From NCBI RefSeq assembly GCF_020193655.1, contig NZ_JADYVE010000008.1, positions 62,001 to 126,000 on the forward strand: a DNA stretch of 64,000 bases, written 5' to 3'. This stretch comes from Ensifer sp. IC3342. Lineage in GTDB: Bacteria; Pseudomonadota; Alphaproteobacteria; Rhizobiales; Rhizobiaceae. Positions 9,383-18,684 of the stretch are shown here, piece by piece. Below the pieces are notes generated by a model. The model did not search any database. It had not been told where the DNA came from and saw only the letters and a program-made list of their open reading frames with translations. Position numbers and translations under genes: made by a program. Position 1 is the first letter of the stretch. Each line of letters starts with the position of its first letter.

Positions 9383-10530
9383 GCGCGCTTCTCCAATCCG
9401 AATTCCTGCAGGATCGCATCACGATCGCCTCCAAGGCGCGGCGCCGAGGTCGCCGCGACCGGTCTTGCGCCGTCGAAGCGGACAGGCTGGCCGACCGTGG
9501 GCGCCTCGCCCAGCACCGGATGCTGCAGCAGGCTGACCAAACCGCGCTTGGCTGCGTGCTCGTTCGACATCGCCTGCGCGATGTCCCAGATCGGTGCGGT
9601 CGGCAGGCTTGCGGCGGAAAGGGCGGCCACGGCTTCCTCGGTGGTCAAGGCGCGGCACCAGTTTTCGATGAGCGCCTTCAACGCCGGTTCGTGCTCGGTG
9701 CGGCTGGCATCTGTCGCGAAACGTGGATCGTCGGCAGCCTCGGGCGCACCGATCAGATCCGCGAGCGCTGCAAATTGCCTGGTGTTCAGCACGGCGATCA
9801 CCACCTGCCCGTCCTTGGTGGCAAAGCAACCGAAGGGCGTCGAGAGCGGATGGCGGTTGCCGACGCGTCGAGGCAGTTGTCCGGCATAGAGATGCAGCGC
9901 GTGGCTGGTGGTCAGCATGGAAAACAGCGCATCAAACATAGCGACATCGAGCGTGGCACCCTGGCCTGTCGTATCGCGCTGCACCAGCGCGGCCATGATC
10001 GACCAGCTCGCAAACAGCCCGGCCAAGAGATCGGCAATGCTTTCGCCGGTCTTCAGCGGCGCACCGCCCTCCTCGCCGGTGCCGGCCATAAGCCCGGACA
10101 TGGCTTGCACGACCAGGTCATAGGCCGGCAAATCCCTGAACGGCCCCTCCTGGCCAAAGCCCGAGATCGAGCAATAGATGAGGCGTGGATTGGTTGCCCG
10201 CAGCGTTTCGGCGCCAAGCCCCAGCCGCGCGGCTACGCCTGGGCGGAAATTCTCGACCACGACATCGACACGAGCGGCAAGCGCCTGCGCCAGCGCCAGA
10301 TCGTCCGCATTCTTGAGATCCAGAACAATGCTGCGCTTACCGCGGTTGTTCAGCGTGAAGAGCGCGCTTTCGCCCCGACTGAACGGACCGATATGGCGAT
10401 AATCATCGCCTGCGGGTGGTTCGAGCTTGATGACTTCAGCCCCGAGATCGGCGAGCAGCGCCGTACAGTAAGGCCCCGCCAGCACACGGGATAAGTCCAG
10501 AACCTTCACCCCTGCCAGCGGCCGGCTCAT
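9379..10530 (-). CDS. Class III CoA-transferase (CaiB/BaiF family)
   Basis: 383 residues. N-terminal MSRPLAGVKVLDLSRVLAGP is the family hallmark, followed by LADLGAEVIKLEPPAGDDYR. The catalytic Asp is seen as D138 in LPAYDLVVQAMSGLM. Such enzymes move CoA from a donor such as succinyl-CoA to a carboxylic acid. With the adjacent acyl-CoA dehydrogenase this suggests activation and then oxidation of a carboxylate. It is the first gene behind the promoter region that carries three GntR-type sites, and is probably repressed by the divergent regulator. The donor and acceptor acids cannot be told. Confidence 0.9.
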   Translation of the reverse strand: MSRPLAGVKVLDLSRVLAGPYCTALLADLGAEVIKLEPPAGDDYRHIGPFSRGESALFTLNNRGKRSIVLDLKNADDLALAQALAARVDVVVENFRPGVAARLGLGAETLRATNPRLIYCSISGFGQEGPFRDLPAYDLVVQAMSGLMAGTGEEGGAPLKTGESIADLLAGLFASWSIMAALVQRDTTGQGATLDVAMFDALFSMLTTSHALHLYAGQLPRRVGNRHPLSTPFGCFATKDGQVVIAVLNTRQFAALADLIGAPEAADDPRFATDASRTEHEPALKALIENWCRALTTEEAVAALSAASLPTAPIWDIAQAMSNEHAAKRGLVSLLQHPVLGEAPTVGQPVRFDGARPVAATSAPRLGGDRDAILQEFGLEKRA

Positions 10531-10634
10531 ACCCGCGTCTCCGACACCGGGTCCACTGCCCGGTCACGGGCCATGGCATTGCTGAGAACGTGCATCCGCT
10601 CCCTCCTCCCGATTGGCGCCGACACATGGATAAT

Positions 10635-10689
10635 GTCTAAACATAACCTGATATATATGTCTATACTTATTTTAAGGATACGTCTAAAC
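10635..10689. promoter_or_regulatory. Three GTCTAxAC operator sites for the GntR regulator
   Basis: GTCTAAAC at 10635-10642, GTCTATAC at 10659-10666 and GTCTAAAC at 10682-10689 all fit the HutC-subfamily pattern GTnTAnAC. Start-to-start spacings are 24 and 23 bp, about two helical turns. The first sits in a longer dyad ATGTCTAAACAT. They lie between the divergent CoA-transferase and regulator genes. Confidence 0.7.
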
Positions 10690-10732
10690 TTGGTTCCGTT
10701 GGCTCCGCCAAATATCTGAGGTCCCGGGGAAG

Positions 10733-11470
10733 ATGAGCGACAAACAGACTGGCCGGACCATGCCCAAGGCCCAAAATATCGCCGATGAGGTACGCCGTCG
10801 GATTGTCGAACTGAAATGGCGTCAGGGAGAACGCATACCCGACGAGGCGGACCTGGCCGTTGAGTTCGACGCCGCTCGGGCGACGGTCAACAAGGCGCTG
10901 CAAGTGCTCGCGGATGAAGGCTTGCTGGATCGCAAGCGACGTGCCGGCACGCGCGTGGCGATCAATCCGGTGCGCAAGGCGACCTTCTCGATTCCCATCG
11001 TCCGCGAGCAGGTCGAGGAGGCGGGAATGGCCTACAGCCATCGCGTCGTCGCGCAGCGGTTCAGCCCGATTCCTGCTCAAATCGCGGCGCGCCTGGGCCT
11101 TCCGGAAGGCGAGCGCCTGGTTCATCTCAGGGCGGTGCACTACGCGGATGGAAGGCCTTACCAACTGGAGGACCGCTGGCTTAATCCGCGCGCCGCGCCG
11201 GGGCTGCAGCAAGCCGGCTTCCGGGATCTGAATGCCAACGAGTGGCTGGTGCGCAACGCCCCGTATCTTCGGGCGGAATTTTCCTTTTCAGCCGAAAACG
11301 CCGACCGACGCGACGCGCGATTGCTGCAGACACGGCAAGGTCAAGCACTGCTGATCCTGCATCGCACAACCTGGAATGATCTCGGTCCCATCACCACTGT
11401 GCGGGTGGCGTTCCAGCCCGGCCATTGTTTCGGCGCCCACGAGGGTCGCGATCAAGGGTCCAACACCTAA
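10733..11470 (+). CDS. GntR-family transcriptional regulator (HutC subfamily, UTRA domain)
   Basis: 245 residues. The winged-helix N-terminus (about 15-80) shows IADEVRRRIVELKWRQGERI and FDAARATVNKALQVLADEGL, the GntR recognition region. Residues 90-240 form a UTRA effector domain, with a region starting YSHRVVAQRFSPIPAQIAAR and ending in RTTWNDLGPITTVRVAFQPG. It is divergent from the CoA-transferase gene and faces three matching operator sites, so it probably represses that operon and itself. The effector is likely the pathway substrate or a derived acyl-CoA. The ATG at 10733 lies just after GGGGAAG. Confidence 0.9.
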   Translation: MSDKQTGRTMPKAQNIADEVRRRIVELKWRQGERIPDEADLAVEFDAARATVNKALQVLADEGLLDRKRRAGTRVAINPVRKATFSIPIVREQVEEAGMAYSHRVVAQRFSPIPAQIAARLGLPEGERLVHLRAVHYADGRPYQLEDRWLNPRAAPGLQQAGFRDLNANEWLVRNAPYLRAEFSFSAENADRRDARLLQTRQGQALLILHRTTWNDLGPITTVRVAFQPGHCFGAHEGRDQGSNT

Positions 11471-11622
11471 TGCAAGCTTACGGAAGCTAACGCGCAATTC
11501 GCTTCCGCCAAGGTCGTGACCGCCCCAGACGGCCGAAAATCGTTCAAACCGACACCACAGGCCGCGCGCCTTACCAGACGCACGGCCTCCGTATTTTGAT
11601 TGCGGCGTGAACGCGGCCCATC

Positions 11623-13437
11623 TCAGCCATCGTTGAGGACAAGGCCCTTGGTGAGTTCCAACGCCTGCCGTTCGAACAGGCCGCGATAGATGCCGCCTTT
11701 CAGACGAATGAGCGTGCCATGATCGCCCTCTTCCGCGATGCGACCGCGGTCGAACACCAGCAACCGGTCGAGCGCGCGTACCGTCGACAGCCGATGCGCA
11801 ATTACCAGCGTCGTGCGTCCCATCATCAGCCGCTCCATCGCCTGCTGGATCAGCACCTCGGATTCCGAGTCGAGGCTCGATGTCGCTTCGTCGAGGATCA
11901 GGATGGGCGCGTCCGCGAGGAATGCCCGGGCTATGGCGACACGCTGACGCTCGCCACCCGACAGCTTGACGCCACGCTCGCCGACCAACGTCCCGTAACC
12001 TTTCGGGAGAGCGGCAATGAAATCATGCGCGCTCGCAAGCCTTGCCGCCTCCTCGACCTCGCGCTGGGTCGCTCCCGGGCGCCCATAGGCGATGTTTTCC
12101 GCAAGCGAACGATGGAACAGGATCGGCTCCTGCTGCACAATGGCGATCTGCTGACGGAGCGACGCCTGCGTCACCTCGGCAATGTCCTGCCCGTCGATCC
12201 TGATCTCGCCCGCCTTCAGGTCGTGGAGGCGTTGGATCAGCTTGACGAAGGTCGTCTTGCCCGAACCGGAATGCCCGACGAGGCCGACCCGCTCGCCGGC
12301 ACGGATGGACACCGAGAAGCGGTCATAGAGCGGTGCCCGGTGCGCGCCGTAGTGGAAGGTCACGTCCTCGAACTCGATCTTGCCGTCGGTGATGCGGATC
12401 GGTTTCGCACCGGCCCGGTCTTCGATCCCGAGCGCCTGGGCATGGATTTCGACAAGCTCTTCCATGTCGTTGACCGACCGCTGCAGGTTGCGGATGTGCA
12501 TACCCACTTCGCGCAGATATCCTTGCAGGATGAAGAAGGATGTCAGCACGAAGGTGATATCGCCTGCGCTCGCCTGCCCCCTCGCCCACAGCACCAAGGC
12601 AAATCCGATCACCGCCGCGCGCAGCACGAGCAACATGGCGCCCTGCGCGGTGCCGTTGACCGTTCCGCGAGTCCAGGTGCGCCGGGTCCGGTTCTGCCAC
12701 TTGGCAAGCACCCTGGCGAGGCGTTGATCTTCGCGACGCTCGGCGCCGAAACCCTTGACGACGATATTGCAACTGATGGCGTCAGCGAGCGCACCACCGA
12801 GCCTTGTATCCCAACTGTTGGCAAGGCTTGCCATCGGCGCCACATAGCCGAGCGACAGGGCAATGGTGACCGTAATGAAGGCAACCGAGCCGAGCCCGAT
12901 GATCACGCCCATCATCGGCCAGTACCAGGCCATCAATGTCGTCGATCCGACCAGCATGATAACCGACGGGAACAGCGCCACCAGCAACGTGTCGTTCAGG
13001 AGATCCAGCGCCCACATCCCGCGGGTCACCTTGCGCACGGTCGAGCCGGCGAAGCTGTTGACGTGCCAGTCGCTGGAAAACCGTTGGATGTGATGGAAGG
13101 CGGCCGAGGCAATGTCGGACATCATCTTCAGCGTCAGGCTGACGATGCCCATGAATGTCACATGCCTGAGCACGATGGTGCCGAACGACAGCGCCATCAG
13201 CATGAGGAAGGCCGACACTGCCGCGTTCCAGGCAATCTCGTCGGTCGCTGCACCCGAGACGACGGCGTCGACGAGCCGGCCGGAATAAAGCGGCGTCAAG
13301 ACGTCGGCAAGCGTGGAGAGAAGCACGGCGCCGAGGATCGCCAGGAGCCGCGCCGGCTGCCTCTTCCAATGAGCCCAGCAAAAGCGGAAAACGCTACGGA
13401 ACGCGCGGTCGCGCGCCACAAAACGAGTAAAAGTCAT
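11623..13437 (-). CDS. ABC exporter, fused membrane and ATP-binding domains
   Basis: 604-residue half-transporter of the type I exporter class. Residues about 20-320 hold six predicted TM helices (for example LLAILGAVLLSTLADVLTPL). The nucleotide-binding domain follows with GHSGSGKTTFVKL (Walker A), [14 protein letters not shown] (signature) and ILILDEATSSLDSE (Walker B with catalytic Glu), then the IAHRLST H-loop. It would work as a homodimer in the inner membrane. It lies next to exoB but on the other strand, so a role in polysaccharide or lipid-linked export is only a guess by proximity. The substrate is unknown. Confidence 0.9.
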   Translation of the reverse strand: MTFTRFVARDRAFRSVFRFCWAHWKRQPARLLAILGAVLLSTLADVLTPLYSGRLVDAVVSGAATDEIAWNAAVSAFLMLMALSFGTIVLRHVTFMGIVSLTLKMMSDIASAAFHHIQRFSSDWHVNSFAGSTVRKVTRGMWALDLLNDTLLVALFPSVIMLVGSTTLMAWYWPMMGVIIGLGSVAFITVTIALSLGYVAPMASLANSWDTRLGGALADAISCNIVVKGFGAERREDQRLARVLAKWQNRTRRTWTRGTVNGTAQGAMLLVLRAAVIGFALVLWARGQASAGDITFVLTSFFILQGYLREVGMHIRNLQRSVNDMEELVEIHAQALGIEDRAGAKPIRITDGKIEFEDVTFHYGAHRAPLYDRFSVSIRAGERVGLVGHSGSGKTTFVKLIQRLHDLKAGEIRIDGQDIAEVTQASLRQQIAIVQQEPILFHRSLAENIAYGRPGATQREVEEAARLASAHDFIAALPKGYGTLVGERGVKLSGGERQRVAIARAFLADAPILILDEATSSLDSESEVLIQQAMERLMMGRTTLVIAHRLSTVRALDRLLVFDRGRIAEEGDHGTLIRLKGGIYRGLFERQALELTKGLVLNDG

Positions 13438-13925
13438 GTGAATTGCCCGGTGACGCCTGCACCGGCCTCAAAATCAAGTCACGAAAGGAATGCCGTCAGG
13501 AAAACGACTCGTGCGGCATCAATGAATCGGTGCAGTCTCCAAGGCGGAGAGCACCGGACGAAGCCAATCCCCTAAGCTGCGATCAGAAGCGCAAGCGCCC
13601 CATGTCACACGGAGAATATTGGATCGCCCGATAGGGAGAAGGAAAAAACTGTCATCTTAGCCTCCCTGATTCTGTTGCCGGAAAACCTCTTATAGTTGAA
13701 CTCAGCCCAAGCGCCAAGCGCGGATATTGTATTTCTGTGTCGCTACGAGCAAAGTGCAGCCCGTTTGCAACAGTCGCCCGTCACCTGCCGGGCGGAACAG
13801 CCGCGTAGGCTGAAAATGCCGCCGGTTTCGCAGAACTTTTACAAAGTGCTGGGAATTTCGCCGCTATTCGTTGCGAACGCTACAACGGTTCCTATTGAAA
13901 CCACATGTGAATCTCGAGGTTGCCT
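13438..13925. other. 488-bp intergenic region upstream of exoB
   Basis: Divergent promoter region between the ABC exporter and exoB. No RIME copy, no long inverted repeat and no convincing small ORF were seen. Confidence 0.4.
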
Positions 13926-14912
13926 GTGCAAAACAACAACATTCTTGTCGTCGGCGGCGCCGGCTATATCGGCTCCCATACTTGCCTCCAGCTGGCCGCC
14001 AAGGGCTACCAGCCCATCGTCTACGACAACCTTTCGAACGGCCATGAAGAATTCGTCAAATGGGGCGTTCTCGAAAAAGGGGACATTCGAGACCGCAAGC
14101 GTCTCGATGGCGTTCTTGCACGATATAAGCCGCGTGCGATCCTGCATTTTGCGGCCATGATTGAAGTCGGCGAGTCGGTGAAGGATCCGGCGGCATTCTA
14201 CGACAACAATGTCATCGGCACGCTCACCTTGCTGTCGGCGGCGCTTGCTGCCGGGATTGATGCCTTCGTGTTCTCGTCCACCTGCGCCACCTACGGGCTG
14301 CCCGATAGCGTGCCGATGGACGAAACGCACAAACAGGCGCCGATCAACCCCTATGGGCGCACGAAATGGGTCTGCGAGCAGGCGCTGAAGGACTATGGTC
14401 TTTACAAGGGCCTGCGCTCCGTGATCCTGCGCTATTTCAACGCCGCCGGTGCCGACTTTGAAGGACGGATCGGCGAGTGGCATGAGCCGGAAACCCACGC
14501 GATACCGCTCGCGATCGACGCGGCACTTGGCCGGCGGGAAAGTTTCAGCGTGTTCGGCACCGACTACGATACCCGCGACGGCACCTGCGTGCGCGACTAC
14601 ATCCACGTCCTCGACCTGGCCGATGCGCATGTGCGGGCGGTCGACTATCTGCTGGATGGCGGCAAGAGCGTCGAGCTCAATCTCGGTACAGGCACGGGCA
14701 CGACGGTCAAGGAGCTTCTGAGCGCAATCGAAAAGGTTGCGAAGCGGCCGTTCAACATCCGCTATACCGAGCGGCGCGAAGGCGACTCGACCACGCTGGT
14801 CGCCAACAACGACAAGGCACGCGCGGTGCTCGGCTGGGAGCCGCAATACGACCTTGCGGCGATCACAGAATCCGCCTGGAATTGGCACTCACGCAGGAAC
14901 CAGGGCGTCTGA
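13926..14912 (+). CDS. exoB: UDP-glucose 4-epimerase
   Basis: Interconverts UDP-glucose and UDP-galactose, giving the galactose that starts the succinoglycan repeat unit. Length is 328 residues from the GTG at 13926, which has GAGGT just upstream and gives the N-terminus QNNNILVVGGAGYIGSH; an in-frame TTG six bases earlier is possible. It shows the NAD motif GGAGYIGS, the Ser/Thr segment SSTCATYG and the catalytic YGRTK, then FNAAGADFEGRIGE for the nucleotide sugar. It is convergent with exoZ, from which it is separated by a RIME copy, and is transcribed alone as in S. meliloti. Confidence 0.95.
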   Translation: MQNNNILVVGGAGYIGSHTCLQLAAKGYQPIVYDNLSNGHEEFVKWGVLEKGDIRDRKRLDGVLARYKPRAILHFAAMIEVGESVKDPAAFYDNNVIGTLTLLSAALAAGIDAFVFSSTCATYGLPDSVPMDETHKQAPINPYGRTKWVCEQALKDYGLYKGLRSVILRYFNAAGADFEGRIGEWHEPETHAIPLAIDAALGRRESFSVFGTDYDTRDGTCVRDYIHVLDLADAHVRAVDYLLDGGKSVELNLGTGTGTTVKELLSAIEKVAKRPFNIRYTERREGDSTTLVANNDKARAVLGWEPQYDLAAITESAWNWHSRRNQGV

Positions 14913-14932
14913 TTTCTGCGCTGCTGCGAGCA

Positions 14933-15025
14933 GCCTTAAGTCGGCTCCGGCTTAAGGATGAAAACGGTCAGCAATTTTGAACCGCTACGGCGCCGTGTGT
15001 GCGAAACGCGCGGCGCTGTAGTGCC
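14933..15025 (-). repeat. RIME-type double palindrome, copy 3
   Basis: Between the convergent ends of exoB and exoZ. CTTAAGTCGGCTCCGGCTTA forms one palindrome and CTACGGCGCCG...CGCGGCGCTGTAG the other, in reverse orientation. It could also act as a two-way transcription barrier. Confidence 0.7.
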
Positions 15026-15036
15026 TCCACGCTGGC

Positions 15037-16032
15037 CTAGCCAGTCAGGCTTTGGGCCGCCGGTTGCATACGCTTTCGATAAAGCAGCGGCCGCTCCAGC
15101 ATCGCATAGCCGACAATGCCGATCACCGTGCCGAAAAGCACCGAAATGGCCATCGCAATCCAGGCATCGATCCCGACCATCGAGGCGGCCTTGGCGACCA
15201 CGGAAATCGCGAAGGTGTGCCAGATGTAGATCGAGTAGGAAGCATTGCCGAGAAGGTTCGGCAACCGCAGCGAACGGATAGGTCCGCGAGCCTCGATCGA
15301 GAGGACACCGACGACGAGCATCACCGCCAGCGGGCCAATTGTGAATTCGTCGAACGGCAGGCGGAGAAGTCCGATAAGCGCGAAACCGCCGAACGAGCAA
15401 GCGATTAGCGCCACGCCGACCGGCGGCGGCGGCACCCTGCCCTTCAGCCAGAATTCGCCGATCACCATGCCTGCCACGAACTCAAGAATAACGGGCCGCG
15501 TGTACGTCAGCATCAATGGATGGTCGAAACTGGTCACCGATCCGGCCAGGACCAACAGGAAGAACAGAGCGGCGATCGAAGGCAGGCGCCAGCTTCGCGG
15601 TAGCAGCAGCGAAACCGCGAACACAGCGTAAAAAAGCATCTCGAAATTGAGCGTCCAGCCCTGCACCAGAACTGGCCATATTTCGCCGTTGCTCGGTGAG
15701 TGCATTGGCATGAAGAACAGCGAAGCGAGCGCATGCCTAACGGATAGAACCATGTTCGGGAATAGCCCCGCGATCCCTCCGGCGACCATAACCATTGTCG
15801 CCAGCCAATAGATGGGTACGATGCGGCGGATGCGGTCGACCATGAACCGCACCGGCGTGACGGGCCGGCGATCGCTGATCACCCACATGATGAACCCGCT
15901 AATGACGAAGAAGACGTCAACGCCGGCCGCACCGATCGCGAAATAATGGCCAGTCTTTTCTGCGGCATGGAATATCACCACCGCTAGCGCCGCCGCAGCG
16001 CGCAGGTATTGGATCCCGTGGATCGTTTTCAT
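15037..16032 (-). CDS. exoZ: Succinoglycan acetyltransferase
   Basis: 331-residue integral-membrane acyltransferase (family 3, OafA/NodX-like) that adds acetyl groups to the succinoglycan repeat unit. The start MKTIHGIQYLRAAAALAVVI and DVFFVISGFIMWV are hallmark segments, with about ten membrane helices. The C-terminal half has YSIYIWHTFAISVVAKAA, including the conserved YLxH-like helix. It follows exoQ with a 30-bp gap and forms the end of the minus-strand operon exoY-exoF-exoQ-exoZ. Identification relies on the fold plus its exact place in the exo order. Confidence 0.93.
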   Translation of the reverse strand: MKTIHGIQYLRAAAALAVVIFHAAEKTGHYFAIGAAGVDVFFVISGFIMWVISDRRPVTPVRFMVDRIRRIVPIYWLATMVMVAGGIAGLFPNMVLSVRHALASLFFMPMHSPSNGEIWPVLVQGWTLNFEMLFYAVFAVSLLLPRSWRLPSIAALFFLLVLAGSVTSFDHPLMLTYTRPVILEFVAGMVIGEFWLKGRVPPPPVGVALIACSFGGFALIGLLRLPFDEFTIGPLAVMLVVGVLSIEARGPIRSLRLPNLLGNASYSIYIWHTFAISVVAKAASMVGIDAWIAMAISVLFGTVIGIVGYAMLERPLLYRKRMQPAAQSLTG

Positions 16033-16062
16033 TAAGCGCCCCCACGACGCAATATTATCCGA

Positions 16063-17355
16063 TTATGCGCTGAAACGAACTCTATAGGCTGTGGAACGCC
16101 CGTCTTCCGGCCAGAGCCAGTTCATGGCCGGTCGTGTGCGCTTGATCGTCAGCTTGCCCGCCGAAAAATACAGCAAGAACGACCCGACGTGATACGGGTT
16201 AATAATGTCGACCTCCACGAAGGATCGGATGAGAAGCAATATTGCTATACCGAAGAGCACCATCGAGTCCGGATCGCGTTCTTCCGAAAGCAATCGCTTC
16301 AGGTGGCCGAAGACCGTCGTGAGCAATACCACCGTAAGCAACAGGAGACCGATCGCCCCCGTTTCCACGATTGCCTCGATATAGGTATTATGAAAATGGA
16401 AGCCGGAGCGCGCGGTGATGTAGAATTCTTCCCAGAGCCGCTCCGCCTCCGAAAAACCCTGGATCCAATAGGCCTGATAGCCGATCCCGAAGATCGGGGA
16501 AGCCGCTGCCGCCTCGATGCCTTGCTGCCAAAGATAGGTGCGGCCGGTAAGAGTCGAATTCTTGCCGAATGCGCCGAGTACGACGTCGATGCCGCCGCTA
16601 TAGGCGATCGCAACGGCGGCGACGCCGCCGAACATTGCCGCAGCGAGGAAGAGGCCCTTGCGGTTCGAGGGCCGCAGAGCGGATATCACCCGCATTCCTA
16701 GGGATAGGCCGATAATCGCGGCGGTCGTCAGGACCGAGGTCGCCGACTGCGAAGCCAGCAGCGAGTAGGCAGAGATCAACCCGGAGACGCCCGCCGCACC
16801 CATCCAGACGCCTCGCTCACCAAGGGTGAAAACGGCAACGAAAGCGAAATAGATGCCTAACGAAGCATAGAGGCCCAACTGGTTCTTCGATGAGAAGGCA
16901 CCGACGAAACTGAACGTACCGTCCAGCGGATCATAGTGATAGACACCGAAAAGCAGCGAATAGAGAAGAACGAGGGCGACGCCGGCGATGCCTCCGCGCG
17001 TGAGCGTCGGGATATCGATTGTCCGCATGGCGATCAGCGCGCAGACGACGTGGCTGAGATACTGCACTCCGGTGCGCATCGTCATCCCGGGCGCCGCCGA
17101 CCAGAAGAACGAAAGGCAGGCAAAGACAGTGAAGGCGAGGATCCAGAGATACTTGCCATAGTTGCCCAGGACCTTGCGGTAGTCGACGAGGACCAGAGGC
17201 AGCCACAAAGCGTAATAGAACAGGATCGAAACCTGTCCGAAGCGCGGCGAATAGGCGAAGACGAACAACGACAGCGCCACGGCCACAGTGCCGTAAAGCT
17301 GATTCGTCCCGGGACTGACGAGGCTCGCCTTCGAAATCCGCATGCTGGAACTCAC
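16063..17355 (-). CDS. exoQ: Succinoglycan polymerase (Wzy/O-antigen-ligase-like)
   Basis: 430-residue polytopic membrane protein. It has about eleven hydrophobic segments and a large periplasmic loop around residues 265-320, including TLTGRTYLWQQGIEAAAASP and HFHNTYIEAIVETGAIGLLL, the signature of the Wzy_C/O-antigen-ligase domain. It polymerises octasaccharide units into high-molecular-weight succinoglycan together with ExoP and ExoT. The start overlaps the exoF stop by 4 bp. The gene is intact although no exoT is present in the cluster. Confidence 0.92.
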   Translation of the reverse strand: MSSSMRISKASLVSPGTNQLYGTVAVALSLFVFAYSPRFGQVSILFYYALWLPLVLVDYRKVLGNYGKYLWILAFTVFACLSFFWSAAPGMTMRTGVQYLSHVVCALIAMRTIDIPTLTRGGIAGVALVLLYSLLFGVYHYDPLDGTFSFVGAFSSKNQLGLYASLGIYFAFVAVFTLGERGVWMGAAGVSGLISAYSLLASQSATSVLTTAAIIGLSLGMRVISALRPSNRKGLFLAAAMFGGVAAVAIAYSGGIDVVLGAFGKNSTLTGRTYLWQQGIEAAAASPIFGIGYQAYWIQGFSEAERLWEEFYITARSGFHFHNTYIEAIVETGAIGLLLLTVVLLTTVFGHLKRLLSEERDPDSMVLFGIAILLLIRSFVEVDIINPYHVGSFLLYFSAGKLTIKRTRPAMNWLWPEDGRSTAYRVRFSA

Positions 17356-18623
17356 CGCATCGCCAGCGCGGCGCTTACCTTGATGACGTCTCCGGGCAGC
17401 ACCTCGGTGTTCTCGTTCGCCGCGATCTCCGTCGGCTTGCCATCCTTTTCACGGATGATCGAATAGGTGACGTTCGCTTCGGAGTTTTGCTCTTCCAGTC
17501 GTGCCGCATCGGCCGATTGCAGCAGAGCCTCGGCCATGAGGTCGCGGTTGGTGCCGACCTTCAGCGAAAGCGCGTCGAGTTCGGCCTCTGTATTTTGCAG
17601 CTCCTGGGCGAGTTGCTCGTCCCAATCGTTGCGTAGGTTGGTCTCGTCCTGCGTCGCTTTGTTGTAATCCTGCTTTGCCTTGAGCGCATTGGTATCGATG
17701 TCGAGCAGCGACGACTGCACGTCGGCAACCCTTTGTTCGAGTGCGAGTTTGCGCTGGCTCAATGCCAGTCCCTTTTCGGCGAGGCTGCCGACCTTCTCGC
17801 GATCTTCCATGACGAGTTCGAGCTGGCGAGCCTGCGTCTCCGATTTTTTCCCGAGCGACTCGATCTCGCTTTGAAGAAGCGATTTAAGATCGGCAAGAGC
17901 GTCCAGCTGTCTCTCCTGCCGCTTGTCGCGCGACTCCATCAAAGCCGTCTCGTTGGCGAGCAGCTTTTCAATCCCCTCGACGTTCTTCAGTTCGCTGGGC
18001 AATTCAATCTTGTTGCGCTTGCCGATCTCGGCCTGGAGCCGCGCGCGGCGGATGAGCAGCCTGTTGCGCTCCGCGACCTGGACGGCGGATTCGCCGCTCG
18101 CGGTGATGTAGTCACGGACAAAACGCCCGCCGCTCTCGGCCCGGCGCAATCCGCCGCCAAGGCTGATGGCCTTGAGTACGGTCATCTTCGGCACATAGGG
18201 ATATTCGCCAGGGGTCTCCACTTCGCCGGTAAGGTAGACGGGACGATATTGCGCCATTTCGACGGACGCCGAAGGCCGGTCGCGCAGACCAAAAAGCTTC
18301 TGCATCTGGATGCCGATCTCGGCCGCGACTTCCGTCGTCGTCTTGCCCGAGGCAGGCAGGTCGCCGACAAAAGGCAGCGAGAGATTACCCGACGCGCCGA
18401 TCGTGTATTCGCCGCTGACGGCCGACCAGTCGCGCACCGCGCCCTGGGCCGTCTGCCATTCGGCAACGCGCACACGCAGTTTGTCCATAACGCCAAGCCG
18501 ATATTCGTCGGCTTGTGCCGCCGTTGCTCCTGAAGCGGCAATGACCGCGATCAGCGCGACGCGGGCGAAACAGGAAAGCTTTTTGGAGACGTCGAACGTC
18601 CCCGAAATTCTGATAGGTTGCAT
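17352..18623 (-). CDS. exoF: Succinoglycan export/initiation protein ExoF (OPX family)
   Basis: 423 residues from the ATG at 18623, which has AGGAAA upstream; the frame is open 19 codons further but lacks a good site. Residues 15-40 (FARVALIAVIAASGATAAQA) are a signal peptide. Then come the polysaccharide-export domain (DEYRLGVMDKLRVRVAEW, GEYTIGASGNLSLPFVGDLP) and an SLBB-like segment (VYLTGEVETPGEYPYVPKMT). A long charged, coiled-coil-forming stretch covers about 200-370, and a final SLBB/wing domain ends NTEVLPGDVIKVSAALAMR. ExoF is needed with ExoY for transfer of the first galactose and for export. It lies between exoY and exoQ as in S. meliloti. Confidence 0.93.
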   Translation of the reverse strand: MQPIRISGTFDVSKKLSCFARVALIAVIAASGATAAQADEYRLGVMDKLRVRVAEWQTAQGAVRDWSAVSGEYTIGASGNLSLPFVGDLPASGKTTTEVAAEIGIQMQKLFGLRDRPSASVEMAQYRPVYLTGEVETPGEYPYVPKMTVLKAISLGGGLRRAESGGRFVRDYITASGESAVQVAERNRLLIRRARLQAEIGKRNKIELPSELKNVEGIEKLLANETALMESRDKRQERQLDALADLKSLLQSEIESLGKKSETQARQLELVMEDREKVGSLAEKGLALSQRKLALEQRVADVQSSLLDIDTNALKAKQDYNKATQDETNLRNDWDEQLAQELQNTEAELDALSLKVGTNRDLMAEALLQSADAARLEEQNSEANVTYSIIREKDGKPTEIAANENTEVLPGDVIKVSAALAMR

Positions 18624-18684
18624 TTTCGTGATTTCCTGGTGCCTGACACTGTCTCGACCCCGGAGGGTCATCAGCGCCAAGGTT

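Noticed and set aside
11560-11610. Possible further RIME copy after the GntR gene
   Set aside because: Only GCGCGCC...AGACGC-like similarity is present; too short and diverged to call.
11719-13575. 618-codon open frame on the plus strand
   Set aside because: Lies antisense to the ABC exporter, is rich in Arg, His, Asp and Gln as expected of a high-GC shadow frame, and shows no family motif.
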